Positions 1-9,208 of a DNA stretch of 64,000 nt are shown piece after piece (within the stretch, counting starts at the first letter, position 1; each line of letters begins with the position of its first letter). Made by a program: the position numbers and the translations under genes. Location of the stretch: positions 3,162,001 to 3,226,000 of the forward strand of contig NZ_CP082269.1 in the NCBI RefSeq assembly GCF_019880405.1, given 5' to 3'. The notes under the pieces were generated by a model. It worked only from the letters and a program-made list of their open reading frames with translations. It had not been told where the DNA came from and did no database searches. The DNA comes from Enterobacter sp. C2 (lineage in GTDB: Bacteria; Pseudomonadota; Gammaproteobacteria; Enterobacterales; Enterobacteriaceae).

Positions 1-749
1 CACTGCGCCACGTCAGCCGGGCTGTAGTTTGGCGCTTTGCCGCCGCGCAGGATCACGTGTCCGTCCGGGTTGCCTTGGGTTTGCAACAGGCACACCTGAC
101 CTGCCTGGTTGATGCCCACAAAACGGTGCGGCATTGCCGCCGCGCGCATGGCGTTGATCGCCGTCGCCAGGCTGCCGTCGGTGCCGTTCTTAAACCCGAC
201 CGGCATTGAGAGGCCAGAGGCCATTTCACGGTGGGTCTGGGACTCGGTAGTGCGTGCGCCGATGGCAGACCAGCTAAAGAGATCGCCCAGGTACTGCGGG
301 CTGTTGGGATCCAGCGCTTCGGTTGCCAGCGGCAGGCCCATGCTGACCAGCTCCACCAGCAGGCTACGGGCAATTTTTAGCCCGGTTTCGACATCAAACG
401 AACCGTCCATATGCGGATCGTTAATCAGCCCTTTCCAGCCAACGGTGGTACGGGGTTTTTCAAAATAGACGCGCATGACCAGGTAGAGGCTATCGCTGAC
501 CTCCTCGGCAAGGGCTTTAAAGCGGTGAGCGTACTCAATAGCCGCCTGCGGATCGTGAATAGAGCAAGGCCCGCATACCACCAGCAAGCGCGGATCGCGC
601 CCGGCAATGATGTCGGAGAGGGTCTGGCGCGATTGAGAGATCTGCGTCTCCTGCTCCGCCGTCAGCGGAAACTCCGCCTTCAGACGTTCCGGAGTGATTA
701 AAACCTGCTCGTCGGCGATATGGACATTATTCAGCGCGTCTTTTTGCAT
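1..749 (-). CDS. aroF: 3-deoxy-7-phosphoheptulonate synthase, Tyr-sensitive (AroF), 3' end outside window
   Basis: The first 249 codons are present; the C-terminal part lies beyond position 1. The start ATG at 749 gives MQKDALNNVHI, the AroF-type N-terminus rather than AroG or AroH. Recognisable blocks are GRDPRLLVVCGPCSIHDP and KPRTTVGWKGL, which bind phosphoenolpyruvate and metal in this family, and SWSAIGARTTESQTHREM. The enzyme condenses PEP and erythrose 4-phosphate in the first step of the shikimate pathway and is feedback-inhibited by tyrosine. The reading frame is open throughout the visible part. The gene is divergent from yfiL, and the 230 bp between them carry TyrR-type boxes, as in E. 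coli. Confidence 0.96.
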   Translation of the reverse strand, partial: MQKDALNNVHIADEQVLITPERLKAEFPLTAEQETQISQSRQTLSDIIAGRDPRLLVVCGPCSIHDPQAAIEYAHRFKALAEEVSDSLYLVMRVYFEKPRTTVGWKGLINDPHMDGSFDVETGLKIARSLLVELVSMGLPLATEALDPNSPQYLGDLFSWSAIGARTTESQTHREMASGLSMPVGFKNGTDGSLATAINAMRAAAMPHRFVGINQAGQVCLLQTQGNPDGHVILRGGKAPNYSPADVAQ

Positions 750-852
750 GATGGCGATCCTGGTCGTTCGTTGCGATAGTCTTTAGCGATAGTGTTCTCA
801 GCAGAGAGTAATCTAACAGTATCACAATCGGTAAAGATTTCAATCCATAATA

Positions 853-870
853 CGTACACAATTGTTTACA
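853..870. promoter_or_regulatory. Candidate TyrR box (distal to aroF start by about 100 bp)
   Basis: CGTACA-N6-TTTACA fits the TyrR consensus TGTAAA-N6-TTTACA with one perfect half-site. It lies in the aroF upstream region, where E. coli carries three TyrR boxes. A weaker third match, GGTAAA-N6-AATCCA, lies at 829-846. Confidence 0.55.
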
Positions 871-905
871 CAACCCCTTAAAATGCAATTTAATTGTGTT
901 TTTTA

Positions 906-923
906 CGTAAAGTAAAATGTACA
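906..923. promoter_or_regulatory. Candidate TyrR box (upstream, between aroF and yfiL)
   Basis: CGTAAA-N6-TGTACA matches TGTAAA-N6-TTTACA at five of six positions in each half. Its position relative to aroF is like the far-upstream strong box of E. coli aroF. It would repress aroF with tyrosine bound to TyrR. Confidence 0.55.
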
Positions 924-979
924 TGAGCAACCTGACGGCAAACAGGCTACGCTATAATAAAAGAAAAAGGAGCACGATA

Positions 980-1354
980 ATGAAACCTGGAATGTACGCA
1001 CTCTTAGCCATTCTGCTGTCTGGCTGCTCGGTTGAACCCTATACACACGCTCCTACATGGACCGGCACCGACTGGTACAGCGCCGGGAAAGACGACGCCC
1101 TCTCTGGTGCGGTGGTCAAAGAGAACAAGGTCCTGGCTGCCGTGCACAATGACGCCGACGTTGATCGAAATCGCTATTTACAAGGCTATAAGGCAGGCTT
1201 GAAAAGGATCTGCCACGACGATTTTCTCTATGCCTGGGGTCGCGCGGGTAAAATCTACCCTGCTGGCTGCGACACGCAGGAGAGCGCCGCACAGCTGCGT
1301 AGCGCCTGGCAAGCCGGGATGGACGAAGGCACCCGCGACGCCGTTCTCAATTAA
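980..1354 (+). CDS. yfiL: YfiL-like DUF2799 lipoprotein
   Basis: The start at 980 (MKPGMYALL) is chosen because AAAAGGAG lies just upstream and it gives a proper lipoprotein signal, LLSGC, with Cys about residue 15. An in-frame ATG at 917 would put 21 hydrophilic residues before the signal and is less likely. The mature 110-residue protein is hydrophilic and predicted to be anchored in the outer membrane. E. coli has yfiL in the same position after aroF. The function of the family is not established. The product is 124 residues. Confidence 0.85.
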   Translation: MKPGMYALLAILLSGCSVEPYTHAPTWTGTDWYSAGKDDALSGAVVKENKVLAAVHNDADVDRNRYLQGYKAGLKRICHDDFLYAWGRAGKIYPAGCDTQESAAQLRSAWQAGMDEGTRDAVLN

Positions 1355-1500
1355 CTGCCGGAATATTATTCAATCTGTGAATACGTCGAGATCACCCCTG
1401 ATCTATCCAGGGTAATATAACCACGATCTTAACAGGGTATATGCAGGTAAACGCTGTTTTTCTGCTACGTGTAATTATCAGCCGTCGTTGCGGGGAAATA

Positions 1501-2712
1501 ATGATGAATAGGGATCTTTCACGCCCAACTTTTAAACGTACCCTACGTCGAATCAATATTATTAACGTGATTATTACGATGACGCTGGTTTGGTTTCTTA
1601 TCTCCGTCACGTCAGTACTGACGTTAAAACAGTACGCCCTACGTAACTTAGAGCTGACGGGCGCGACCATGAGCCGCAATCTGGAATTTGCTCTTGCCCG
1701 CCATGATGCGGCCGCCGCTGCGGATACGCTCTCTATGCTTGGCCAGCGGGGGCTCTATAGTGCGGCGGAGGTACGGGATACAAAACAGCATGTGGTGGCG
1801 GGCTGGTCTTCGATGCCGGAGAGCAGCTATGACAAAGCCAGCGATCTGATCCGCCAGGGGCTGCTTCCCGACCCGGTTAGGCAGCCGATCATGCACGACG
1901 GTACCCAGATCGGCGAGCTGCATCTCACTGCTCAGGCCAGCCTGATTGGCCACTTTATTCTGCTCTCCCTCGGCGTGCTGACTGGATCTATCCTGTTTGC
2001 CTCGGCCGTGGCGCTCGCCATCAGTCGCTACCTGCATAACGGCGTGTTCAACGCGCTGCAAAATATCACTGACGTGGTGCACGACGTGCGGACCTACCGC
2101 AATTTTTCCCGTCGCGTCGCCGACGAACGTATTGACGAGTTTCATCGTTTTGGTCAGGACTTTAACAGCCTGCTGGATGAGATGGAGGAGTGGCAGCTGA
2201 GTTTACAGGCGCGCAACGCCCTGCTCCTGCGTACCGCCCTGCACGATCCGCTGACCGGACTGGCTAACCGCGCCGCGTTTCGCAACGCCATCGCCGCCCT
2301 GATGAAGGATGAGGCTGCCCAAAGCTGCTCGGCGCTGCTGTTTCTTGACGGTGATAACTTCAAATACATCAACGACACATGGGGACACGCCGTTGGCGAC
2401 AGCGTTCTCATAGAGGTGGCGAAAAGGTTATCCGCCTTTGGCGGCAAGCGGCATACGGCCTACCGCCTCGGCGGAGATGAGTTTGCAATGATCCTGACCG
2501 GCGTACACACCGAGCACGAAGTAAAGCGAGTCTCAGGCGCGCTAGCCCAGCAGTTCTATCGCCCTTTCGATCTGCATAACGGCTCTACCACCATGATGAC
2601 CCTCAGCATTGGCTATGCGCTGGCATGGGAGCACGCCAGCGCCGAGAGCCTGCTGGAGCTGGCGGACAAAAACATGTACAAGGTCAAGCAGCGCCACTCA
2701 AAGACGCCCTGA
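1501..2712 (+). CDS. dgcN: Inner-membrane diguanylate cyclase DgcN (YfiN)
   Basis: This 403-residue protein makes c-di-GMP from two GTP. Its layout is: TM1 at about 20-42, a periplasmic sensor region at about 43-150, TM2 at about 150-175, a HAMP-like linker (ALQNITDVVHDV) and a GGDEF domain from about 245. The catalytic GGDEF is intact at residues 324-328. I see no RxxD inhibitory site in the residues before it. The start at 1501/1504 follows GGGGAAATA. In E. coli the periplasmic domain is held inactive by YfiR and released by YfiB; neither gene is beside dgcN here. The 3' end overlaps the convergent PepSY gene by 15 bp. Confidence 0.95.
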   Translation: MMNRDLSRPTFKRTLRRINIINVIITMTLVWFLISVTSVLTLKQYALRNLELTGATMSRNLEFALARHDAAAAADTLSMLGQRGLYSAAEVRDTKQHVVAGWSSMPESSYDKASDLIRQGLLPDPVRQPIMHDGTQIGELHLTAQASLIGHFILLSLGVLTGSILFASAVALAISRYLHNGVFNALQNITDVVHDVRTYRNFSRRVADERIDEFHRFGQDFNSLLDEMEEWQLSLQARNALLLRTALHDPLTGLANRAAFRNAIAALMKDEAAQSCSALLFLDGDNFKYINDTWGHAVGDSVLIEVAKRLSAFGGKRHTAYRLGGDEFAMILTGVHTEHEVKRVSGALAQQFYRPFDLHNGSTTMMTLSIGYALAWEHASAESLLELADKNMYKVKQRHSKTP

Positions 2713-4092
2713 CTCCTGTTCCGGCTGCAATTGGGCGGTGCTGGCCCGACGCCAGCGCAGAACATCGATAGCGATAAACAGCAGCAGGCTAATCCCCAAC
2801 ACCGGTAGCGCCAGACCAATCAGCAGAGCGAGGATCAAGGTAATTAGCCGTCCTCCCCAGCCGAGCGCCAGCCAGCTCTGTACCAGGGTTTGCACTGGAC
2901 TCACGCCGCCCTGAGCCGGACGGCGGATCCACCACAGCCGGTAACCCACGACGATGCTAACGCACAGCGCACCGCCAAACAGGATCAGCGCCAGCTGGTT
3001 TGGCAGGCCGAACAGCACGCCCATATGGAAATCGACGCCCCAGCGGGTTAGCTTCGCCATCAGCGGGAAGTCAGCAAAGCGTGTCTGATCGATCGCGGTC
3101 ATCGTGTGGCCATCGATCGCCACGGCATCAACCTGCGTTGGCCACGCCCGGTCGATCTCCGTGACCGTCCACGCCTGGTCTGCACTGCGCGGCGGGCGGA
3201 TCTCAAGACGGGCAGCATTGATGCCGGCCTGACGGGCAACCTGCAATACCTCATCATACTGCACGCTGTCGGCGTCGCTCTCCGCCATGGGCATTGTCAT
3301 TCCCTCATGATGCTCGTGATGGGCATGATGTTCCGCATGGGGATCGGCAGGCTGGGCGGCTCCGTGCAGCTGGGTATTTACCTGCGGCGTCATCCAGCCC
3401 AGCGCTGCGCGCATTTTATCAACGTTACCTCCCGCCCACTGGGACCAGGTCAAACCGGTCGCGGAGAAGAGCAGCATGCCCGCCAGCAGCACCCAGCCCA
3501 GGCTCACGTGCAGACGACGGCTGTTCTGCACCCGATTGTTAATCCGTCGTTTGGGCCGGGTAAACCACCACAGCGTAATGCCGCCGAGAGCAGCTATCCA
3601 CATCCACGACGCCGCCAGCTCGCTATAGAGTCGCCCGGCATCGCCGAGCAGCAGGGAGCGGTGCAGATAATCGATAGTCTGGCGCAGAGGCAGAATACCA
3701 CTGGTGCCGTAGACGGTCATATCGCCTTTTACCGCCAGGGTCACGGGATCGATAAAGATAGCCCGGTTCTCTGAGACGCCAAGCTGCGGATCGGCAAACA
3801 TTACCCGCGTCGTCTCCCCATTGATAAGCCCAGGACGGACGGCATGCAGACGCAGTGCTCCGCCGGTCACCCGCTCGGCCACCGCTACCTGCTCGGCCAG
3901 CGGCTGATGCTCACCGGTAGCGGTGCTGTAGAGCGCATCGTGATAGAGCGCGCTTTCCAGCTGTGGGGTGGCCACATACAGCGTCCCACTGAGAGCGGCG
4001 ATGAAAATAAACGGTCCCACAAAGAGGCCGATGTAGAAATGGAGGCGTCGCAGCAGGTTTACCCATGCCGCGCGCGAAGTGCAGGTAGTCAT
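2698..4092 (-). CDS. PepSY-domain transmembrane protein (PepSY_TM family), His/Met-rich
   Basis: The 464-residue protein has an N-terminal TM (RRLHFYIGLFVGPFIFIAAL), two central TM helices, one near residue 410 and further C-terminal helices, with PepSY-like segments between. This is the layout of the PepSY_TM family, whose members include ferrisiderophore reductases and metal-linked membrane proteins. A periplasmic loop carries the His/Met-rich stretch HAEHHAHHEHHEGMTMPM, suggesting copper or another soft metal. The start at 4092 is set by AAGGAAAAGT just upstream; longer in-frame extensions lack a site. It is followed by the DUF2946 gene's position upstream on the same strand, probably one operon transcribed from about 4600. 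No such gene sits here in E. coli. Confidence 0.85.
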   Translation of the reverse strand: MTTCTSRAAWVNLLRRLHFYIGLFVGPFIFIAALSGTLYVATPQLESALYHDALYSTATGEHQPLAEQVAVAERVTGGALRLHAVRPGLINGETTRVMFADPQLGVSENRAIFIDPVTLAVKGDMTVYGTSGILPLRQTIDYLHRSLLLGDAGRLYSELAASWMWIAALGGITLWWFTRPKRRINNRVQNSRRLHVSLGWVLLAGMLLFSATGLTWSQWAGGNVDKMRAALGWMTPQVNTQLHGAAQPADPHAEHHAHHEHHEGMTMPMAESDADSVQYDEVLQVARQAGINAARLEIRPPRSADQAWTVTEIDRAWPTQVDAVAIDGHTMTAIDQTRFADFPLMAKLTRWGVDFHMGVLFGLPNQLALILFGGALCVSIVVGYRLWWIRRPAQGGVSPVQTLVQSWLALGWGGRLITLILALLIGLALPVLGISLLLFIAIDVLRWRRASTAQLQPEQESGRL

Positions 4093-4148
4093 ACTTTTCC
4101 TTTTTTCAGGTAAAAAGTTGCTGGTACGCCAGTGCGTACAGGACATTT

Positions 4149-4580
4149 TTAAAGGGAAAAAGCAGACAGGCGCGGCGGCGCGCGGGTATCGGGGCAGAGC
4201 CAGGGAGAGAAATGCCAGTAGCAGACGGCGGGCCGCGGTGGCGTTACCCGCAGCCTGAGCAGCACGCCACAGAGCAGGACGATAAGCGCAAGGATCACCC
4301 CTGGCACATGGGCTAACAGCACGCAGTAGCCGCACGCCTCGGCATGGTCGACCGGCATGCTTTGTGATGGGGGCGAATGCTCAGACATGGCGTGATGTTC
4401 AGGCATGGCGTGATGCTCCGGCGTCATCGACATCTCGTGGTGCATGCCTGGCATGGCGCTCATGGGATCTTTTTGCAGCGCAACGGAGATCAGCGGCGCA
4501 ATCACGATCAGCAGGATCGCGAACAGCGCGGTCAATGCCGCTGCGCGTTTCCATGTTGGGTGATGCATCAGATTAGCCAC
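4149..4580 (-). CDS. DUF2946-type small membrane protein, His/Met-rich
   Basis: A GTG start at 4580 follows GGAGGG with short spacing; ATG at 4568 (MHHPTWKRAAAL) is the alternative. Residues after that form one TM helix, then a periplasmic segment rich in His and Met (MHHEMSMTPEHHAMPEHH) ending in the CGYC motif, then a second TM helix. This fits DUF2946, a family often found with copper-related TonB receptors and PepSY proteins. It lies 56 bp upstream of the PepSY gene on the same strand. I infer a two-gene metal-handling operon; the exact substrate is not shown by the sequence. Confidence 0.75.
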   Translation of the reverse strand: MANLMHHPTWKRAAALTALFAILLIVIAPLISVALQKDPMSAMPGMHHEMSMTPEHHAMPEHHAMSEHSPPSQSMPVDHAEACGYCVLLAHVPGVILALIVLLCGVLLRLRVTPPRPAVCYWHFSPWLCPDTRAPPRLSAFSL

Positions 4581-4653
4581 TAGCCCTCCAGTCGAGAGCA
4601 GACATTGTAAAGGATTTATAACGCGGGGGTTAACAGATCGAGCGCACAGGCAT

Positions 4654-4690
4654 AAAAAAAGGGGCCAGCCCACAGGCCAGCCCCTTTTTA
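4654..4690 (-). terminator. Rho-independent terminator after rplS
   Basis: A 10-bp stem (GGGGCTGGCC on the minus strand, with two G-U pairs) and a TGTG loop is followed by a T-run. A-rich and T-rich flanks on both sides make it potentially bidirectional. Confidence 0.85.
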
Positions 4691-4713
4691 TCAGGATGTC
4701 GCGACAGCGAACC

Positions 4714-5064
<351 letters not shown>

Positions 5065-5101
5065 TTAATCTCTTATCCTGGGTAAACTGATATTTGGAGG
5101 C

Positions 5102-5869
5102 TTACGCCATCCCATCATGTATTTGCTGCTGTTGTGCGTGCTCTTTTCGGAACTCCGCCAGCAGCTTTGCTTGCTCTTCAGTCAGAGCCAGGTTTTCCAG
5201 AAGTTCAGGTCTTCTAAGCCAGGTGCGGCCCAGCGACTGTTTCAGACGCCAGCGACGTATCTCGGCATGGTTACCCGACAGCAGAACCGCCGGCACCTCC
5301 ATACCTTCTAACACCTCAGGACGGGTATAGTGTGGACAGTCCAGCAACCCATCGGCAAAGGAATCTTCCGTTGCCGATGCCTCATGCCCCAGTACGCCTG
5401 GAATAAACCGGGCAACCGAGTCAATCAGCGTCATTGCTGGTAACTCACCACCGCTGAGCACGTAATCGCCGATAGACCACTCTTCGTCGACTTCGGTTTG
5501 GATCACACGCTCATCAACCCCTTCATAACGCCCGCACACCAGAATCATTTTCTGATTCGTTGCCAGTTCGCTCACGCCCGCTTGATCAAGCTTGCGTCCT
5601 TGAGGTGACAGATAGATCACCTTTGCGCCCTCACCCGCCGCGGCTTTCGCTGCGTGGATGGCATCCCGCAAGGGTTGAACCATCATCAGCATCCCCGGTC
5701 CGCCGCCGTAAGGACGATCGTCCACGGTACGGTGCCGGTCATGAGCGAAGTCACGTGGACTCCAGCTCTGGATGCTCAGCAGGCCATTTTTAACGGCCCG
5801 GCCAGTTACCCCGTAATCGGTAATGGCGCGAAACATGTCAGGAAACAGGCTAACTATACCAATGAACAC
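5102..5869 (-). CDS. trmD: tRNA (guanine-N1-)-methyltransferase TrmD
   Basis: The 255-residue product methylates G37 of tRNAs reading CNN and some other codons, using S-adenosylmethionine. The deep trefoil knot signature is seen in [28 protein letters not shown] and [12 protein letters not shown]. Length and order in the rpsP operon match E. coli. A 40-bp gap separates it from rplS. Confidence 0.98.
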   Translation of the reverse strand: MFIGIVSLFPDMFRAITDYGVTGRAVKNGLLSIQSWSPRDFAHDRHRTVDDRPYGGGPGMLMMVQPLRDAIHAAKAAAGEGAKVIYLSPQGRKLDQAGVSELATNQKMILVCGRYEGVDERVIQTEVDEEWSIGDYVLSGGELPAMTLIDSVARFIPGVLGHEASATEDSFADGLLDCPHYTRPEVLEGMEVPAVLLSGNHAEIRRWRLKQSLGRTWLRRPELLENLALTEEQAKLLAEFRKEHAQQQQIHDGMA

Positions 5870-5912
5870 AAGCCAATCCCCATCGTGCCGTGCCTACCGT
5901 TTATCCGGAGGT

Positions 5913-6452
5913 TTAAAAACCAGGATCCCAATCTACTTCGATTGTGCGAGTAGTGAGATCGACATTCTTGATAACCTGTCCATCGAGGAACGGAACCAGC
6001 CGCTCCTTGATACCAAACGCATCTTTCAGGTTTGCCTTAATGACGAGAACGTCATTTGACCCGGTTTCCATCATGTCGATGACTTTCCCCAGGGCGTACC
6101 CTTCTGTGGTCACTACCTGGCAACCCATAAGGTCTTTCCAGTAGTAGTCACCCTCAGTAAGCGGCGGCAACTGCGACGAATCCACGACAATTTCACAATT
6201 AGTCAGCGCATTCGCGGCATCACGGTCATCAATGCCTTTCAGCTTAATGACAATGTCCTGATTGTGGTGACGCCAGCTTTCCAGCTCGACCATCTGCCAC
6301 TTACCGGCCTTCTGGATAAACCAGGGCTGGTAATCAAAAATGCTTTCAGCGTCTTCAGTGGAGGAAAACACTCTGAGCCAACCACGGATCCCGTAGCAAG
6401 AACCCATTTTTCCCAATACGATCGGTTCAACAGGTGCTTTAACGCTCATCAT
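5913..6452 (-). CDS. rimM: Ribosome maturation factor RimM
   Basis: The 179-residue product has an N-terminal RimM barrel ([20 protein letters not shown]) and a C-terminal PRC barrel ([15 protein letters not shown]). It binds S19 and helps mature the 16S rRNA head domain. Two adjacent ATGs (6452 and 6449) are possible starts. The N-terminal nine residues differ from E. coli, which is usual for this gene. It is in the rpsP operon. Confidence 0.97.
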   Translation of the reverse strand: MMSVKAPVEPIVLGKMGSCYGIRGWLRVFSSTEDAESIFDYQPWFIQKAGKWQMVELESWRHHNQDIVIKLKGIDDRDAANALTNCEIVVDSSQLPPLTEGDYYWKDLMGCQVVTTEGYALGKVIDMMETGSNDVLVIKANLKDAFGIKERLVPFLDGQVIKNVDLTTRTIEVDWDPGF

Positions 6453-6467
6453 GACCACCGTGACAGA

Positions 6468-6776
<309 letters not shown>

Positions 6777-6782
6777 TTAAAA

Positions 6783-6809
6783 GCCCGAAAATTTTACTCG
6801 TTTCGGGGC
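6783..6809 (-). terminator. Possible terminator after ffh
   Basis: On the minus strand GCCCCGAAA pairs with TTTTCGGGC around an AT-rich loop and is followed by TTTTAATA. The T-run is weak, so termination may be partial and some ffh transcripts may run into rpsP. Confidence 0.5.
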
Positions 6810-6830
6810 AAAAAGCAATCTCTAAAGCGA

Positions 6831-8195
6831 CTAACGCTTTGGAAAACCGGCTGGCGGCATCATGCCCTTCATGCTGCGCATCATTTTTGCCATCCCGCCT
6901 TTCTTCATCTTTTTCATCATGCGCTGCATATCATCGAACTGCTTCAGCAGACGGTTCACATCCTGCACCTGCATGCCGCAGCCCGCCGCGATGCGACGCT
7001 TGCGCGAGCCTTTGATGATGTCCGGGTTGGCGCGCTCTTTCAGCGTCATCGAGTTGATGATGGCTTCCATACGCACCAGAACCTTGTCATCCATCTGGGA
7101 TTTCACGTTGTCCGGCAGCTGGCCCATGCCCGGCAGCTTGCCCATCAGGCTGGCCATGCCGCCCATGTTTTTCATCTGCTTGAGCTGCTCAAGGAAGTCG
7201 GTGAGGTCAAAGCCGTCGCCTTTCTTCAGCTTGTTCGCCAGCTTCTCTGCCTGAGCGCGGTCTACCTTGCTCTCGATATCTTCGATCAGCGACAGCACGT
7301 CGCCCATGCCGAGGATACGGGAGGCGATACGATCCGGGTGGAACGGCTCCAGCGCTTCGGTTTTTTCACCCACGCCGAGGAACTTGATTGGCTTGCCGGT
7401 GATATGGCGAATAGAGAGGGCTGCACCGCCGCGGGCGTCGCCGTCAACCTTGGTCAGCACCACGCCAGTCAGCGGCAGCGCTTCGTTGAACGCCTTCGCC
7501 GTATTGGCGGCGTCCTGGCCGGTCATGGCATCAACCACGAACAGCGTCTCTACCGGGTTAATGGCGGCATGGACGTGTTTGATCTCGTCCATCATCGCTT
7601 CGTCAACGTGCAGACGACCGGCGGTATCCACCAGCAGCACGTCGTAGAACTTCAGCTTCGCCTCTTTCAGCGCCGCGTTAACGATATCAACCGGCTTCTG
7701 GGCAACGTCGGAAGGGAAGAAATCGACGCCGACCTGCTGGGCCAGGGTCTCAAGCTGCTTGATCGCCGCCGGGCGATAGACGTCGGCGGAAACCACCAGC
7801 ACTTTCTTCTTGTGCTTCTCGCGCAGGAACTTACCCAGCTTACCTACGCTGGTGGTTTTACCCGCACCCTGCAGACCTGCCATCAGCACTACCGCAGGCG
7901 GCTGTGCGGCCAGGTTAAGCACCTGGTTCTCTTCGCCCATCGCCGCAACCAGCTCGCCGCGTACGATTTTGACAAACTCCTGACCCGGGGTCAGGCTCTT
8001 ATTCACTTCATGACCAACCGATTTTTCTTTTACGCGGTTAATGAACTCGCGTACAACCGGCAGGGCGACGTCCGCTTCCAGCAGTGCCATTCGCACTTCG
8101 CGCAGCGTCTCTTTGATGTTCTCTTCGGTGAGGCGTCCACGGCCACTGATATTGCGCAACGTGCGCGACAAACGATCGGTTAAATTATCAAACAT
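6831..8195 (-). CDS. ffh: Signal recognition particle protein Ffh
   Basis: The 454-residue SRP54 GTPase binds 4.5S RNA and signal sequences of nascent inner-membrane proteins and docks with FtsY. Domains in order are the N helical bundle, the G domain (P-loop GLQGAGKTT at about 105-113, DTAGR, TKVDGDARGG) and the Met-rich M domain with the RNA-binding segment SRKRRIAAGCG. It ends in KMMRSMKGMMPPAGFPKR. Length and sequence match E. coli. Confidence 0.98.
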   Translation of the reverse strand: MFDNLTDRLSRTLRNISGRGRLTEENIKETLREVRMALLEADVALPVVREFINRVKEKSVGHEVNKSLTPGQEFVKIVRGELVAAMGEENQVLNLAAQPPAVVLMAGLQGAGKTTSVGKLGKFLREKHKKKVLVVSADVYRPAAIKQLETLAQQVGVDFFPSDVAQKPVDIVNAALKEAKLKFYDVLLVDTAGRLHVDEAMMDEIKHVHAAINPVETLFVVDAMTGQDAANTAKAFNEALPLTGVVLTKVDGDARGGAALSIRHITGKPIKFLGVGEKTEALEPFHPDRIASRILGMGDVLSLIEDIESKVDRAQAEKLANKLKKGDGFDLTDFLEQLKQMKNMGGMASLMGKLPGMGQLPDNVKSQMDDKVLVRMEAIINSMTLKERANPDIIKGSRKRRIAAGCGMQVQDVNRLLKQFDDMQRMMKKMKKGGMAKMMRSMKGMMPPAGFPKR

Positions 8196-8321
8196 TGTCT
8201 TTCACCTGGGGTGGAAACGGTGGCCGCCTGAGCGACACATAAATACGATTTTGCGGCAGTATAACAGAAGCCGCTGTTGTTGTGATGTAGGGGTTGTGAT
8301 GTCAGGGGTGTGATGCAACGG

Positions 8322-8350
8322 TTGGAGGCAAGGTCACGTAACGCTATACT
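8322..8350 (+). promoter_or_regulatory. Sigma-70 type promoter for ypjD
   Basis: TTGGAG, a 17-bp spacer and TATACT end 36 bp before the ypjD start. The 190-bp gap between ffh and ypjD holds this promoter and, presumably, the ffh promoter. Confidence 0.65.
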
Positions 8351-8386
8351 GCCTCTCTTCTATCTACTGCAACTGTCGACATTACT

Positions 8387-9178
8387 ATGCCCGTTTTTGC
8401 CCTGCTTGCGCTTATTGCTTACTCTGTCAGCCTTGCGCTGATTATTCCCGGCCTGCTGCAAAAAAACAGCGGCTGGCGGCGGATGGCTATCATCTCCGCG
8501 GTCATTGCCCTGGTAAGCCATGCGCTGGCGCTGGAGGCGCGCATTTTTCCCGACGGCGATACGGGACAAAACCTGAGCCTGCTCAACGTCGGCTCGCTGG
8601 TCAGCCTGATGATCTGTACGGTGATGACCATCGTGGCGTCAAAGAATCGCGGCTGGCTGCTGCTGCCTATCGTCTACGCCTTCGCGCTGATCAACCTGGC
8701 CTTCGCCACCTTTGTGCCCAATGCGTTCATCACGCACCTTGAGGCGACGCCGGGAATGATGGTGCACATTGGCCTGTCGCTGTTTGCCTATGCGACGCTG
8801 ATTATTGCCGCCATGTATGCCCTGCAGCTGGCGTGGATCGACTATCAGCTGAAGAACAAGCGCCTGGCCTTTAGCAGCGAAATGCCGCCGCTGATGAGCA
8901 TCGAGCGTAAGATGTTTCACATCACCCAGATCGGCGTAGTGCTGCTGACGCTGACGCTCTGCACCGGCCTGTTCTATATGCACAACCTGTTCAGCATGGA
9001 GAACATCGATAAGGCGGTGCTCTCTATCATTGCCTGGTTTGTCTATATCGTTCTGCTGTGGGGGCACTATCATAAAGGGTGGCGCGGCCGCCCGGTGGTC
9101 TGGTTTAACGTGGCGGGCGCAGGTCTTCTCACGCTGGCCTACTTCGGTAGCCGCGTTGTTCAGCAGTTTGCTGGTTAA
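8387..9178 (+). CDS. ypjD: Inner-membrane protein YpjD, cytochrome c assembly (CcmC-like) family
   Basis: The 263-residue protein has about eight hydrophobic segments and the family's C-terminal core, including IIAWFVYIVLLWGHYHKGW. E. coli has the same gene in the same place between ffh and yfjD. Despite the haem-handling family name, its role in enteric bacteria is linked mainly to the adjacent CorB-type transporter. It lies 30 bp upstream of yfjD in one direction, likely an operon. Confidence 0.94.
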   Translation: MPVFALLALIAYSVSLALIIPGLLQKNSGWRRMAIISAVIALVSHALALEARIFPDGDTGQNLSLLNVGSLVSLMICTVMTIVASKNRGWLLLPIVYAFALINLAFATFVPNAFITHLEATPGMMVHIGLSLFAYATLIIAAMYALQLAWIDYQLKNKRLAFSSEMPPLMSIERKMFHITQIGVVLLTLTLCTGLFYMHNLFSMENIDKAVLSIIAWFVYIVLLWGHYHKGWRGRPVVWFNVAGAGLLTLAYFGSRVVQQFAG

Positions 9179-9208
9179 GCACAAACGTAAAGAACGTAAG
9201 GAACTCTC

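Noticed and set aside
917-979. N-terminal extension of YfiL
   Set aside because: It would precede the lipoprotein signal with 21 residues and has no ribosome site; 980 has AAAAGGAG.
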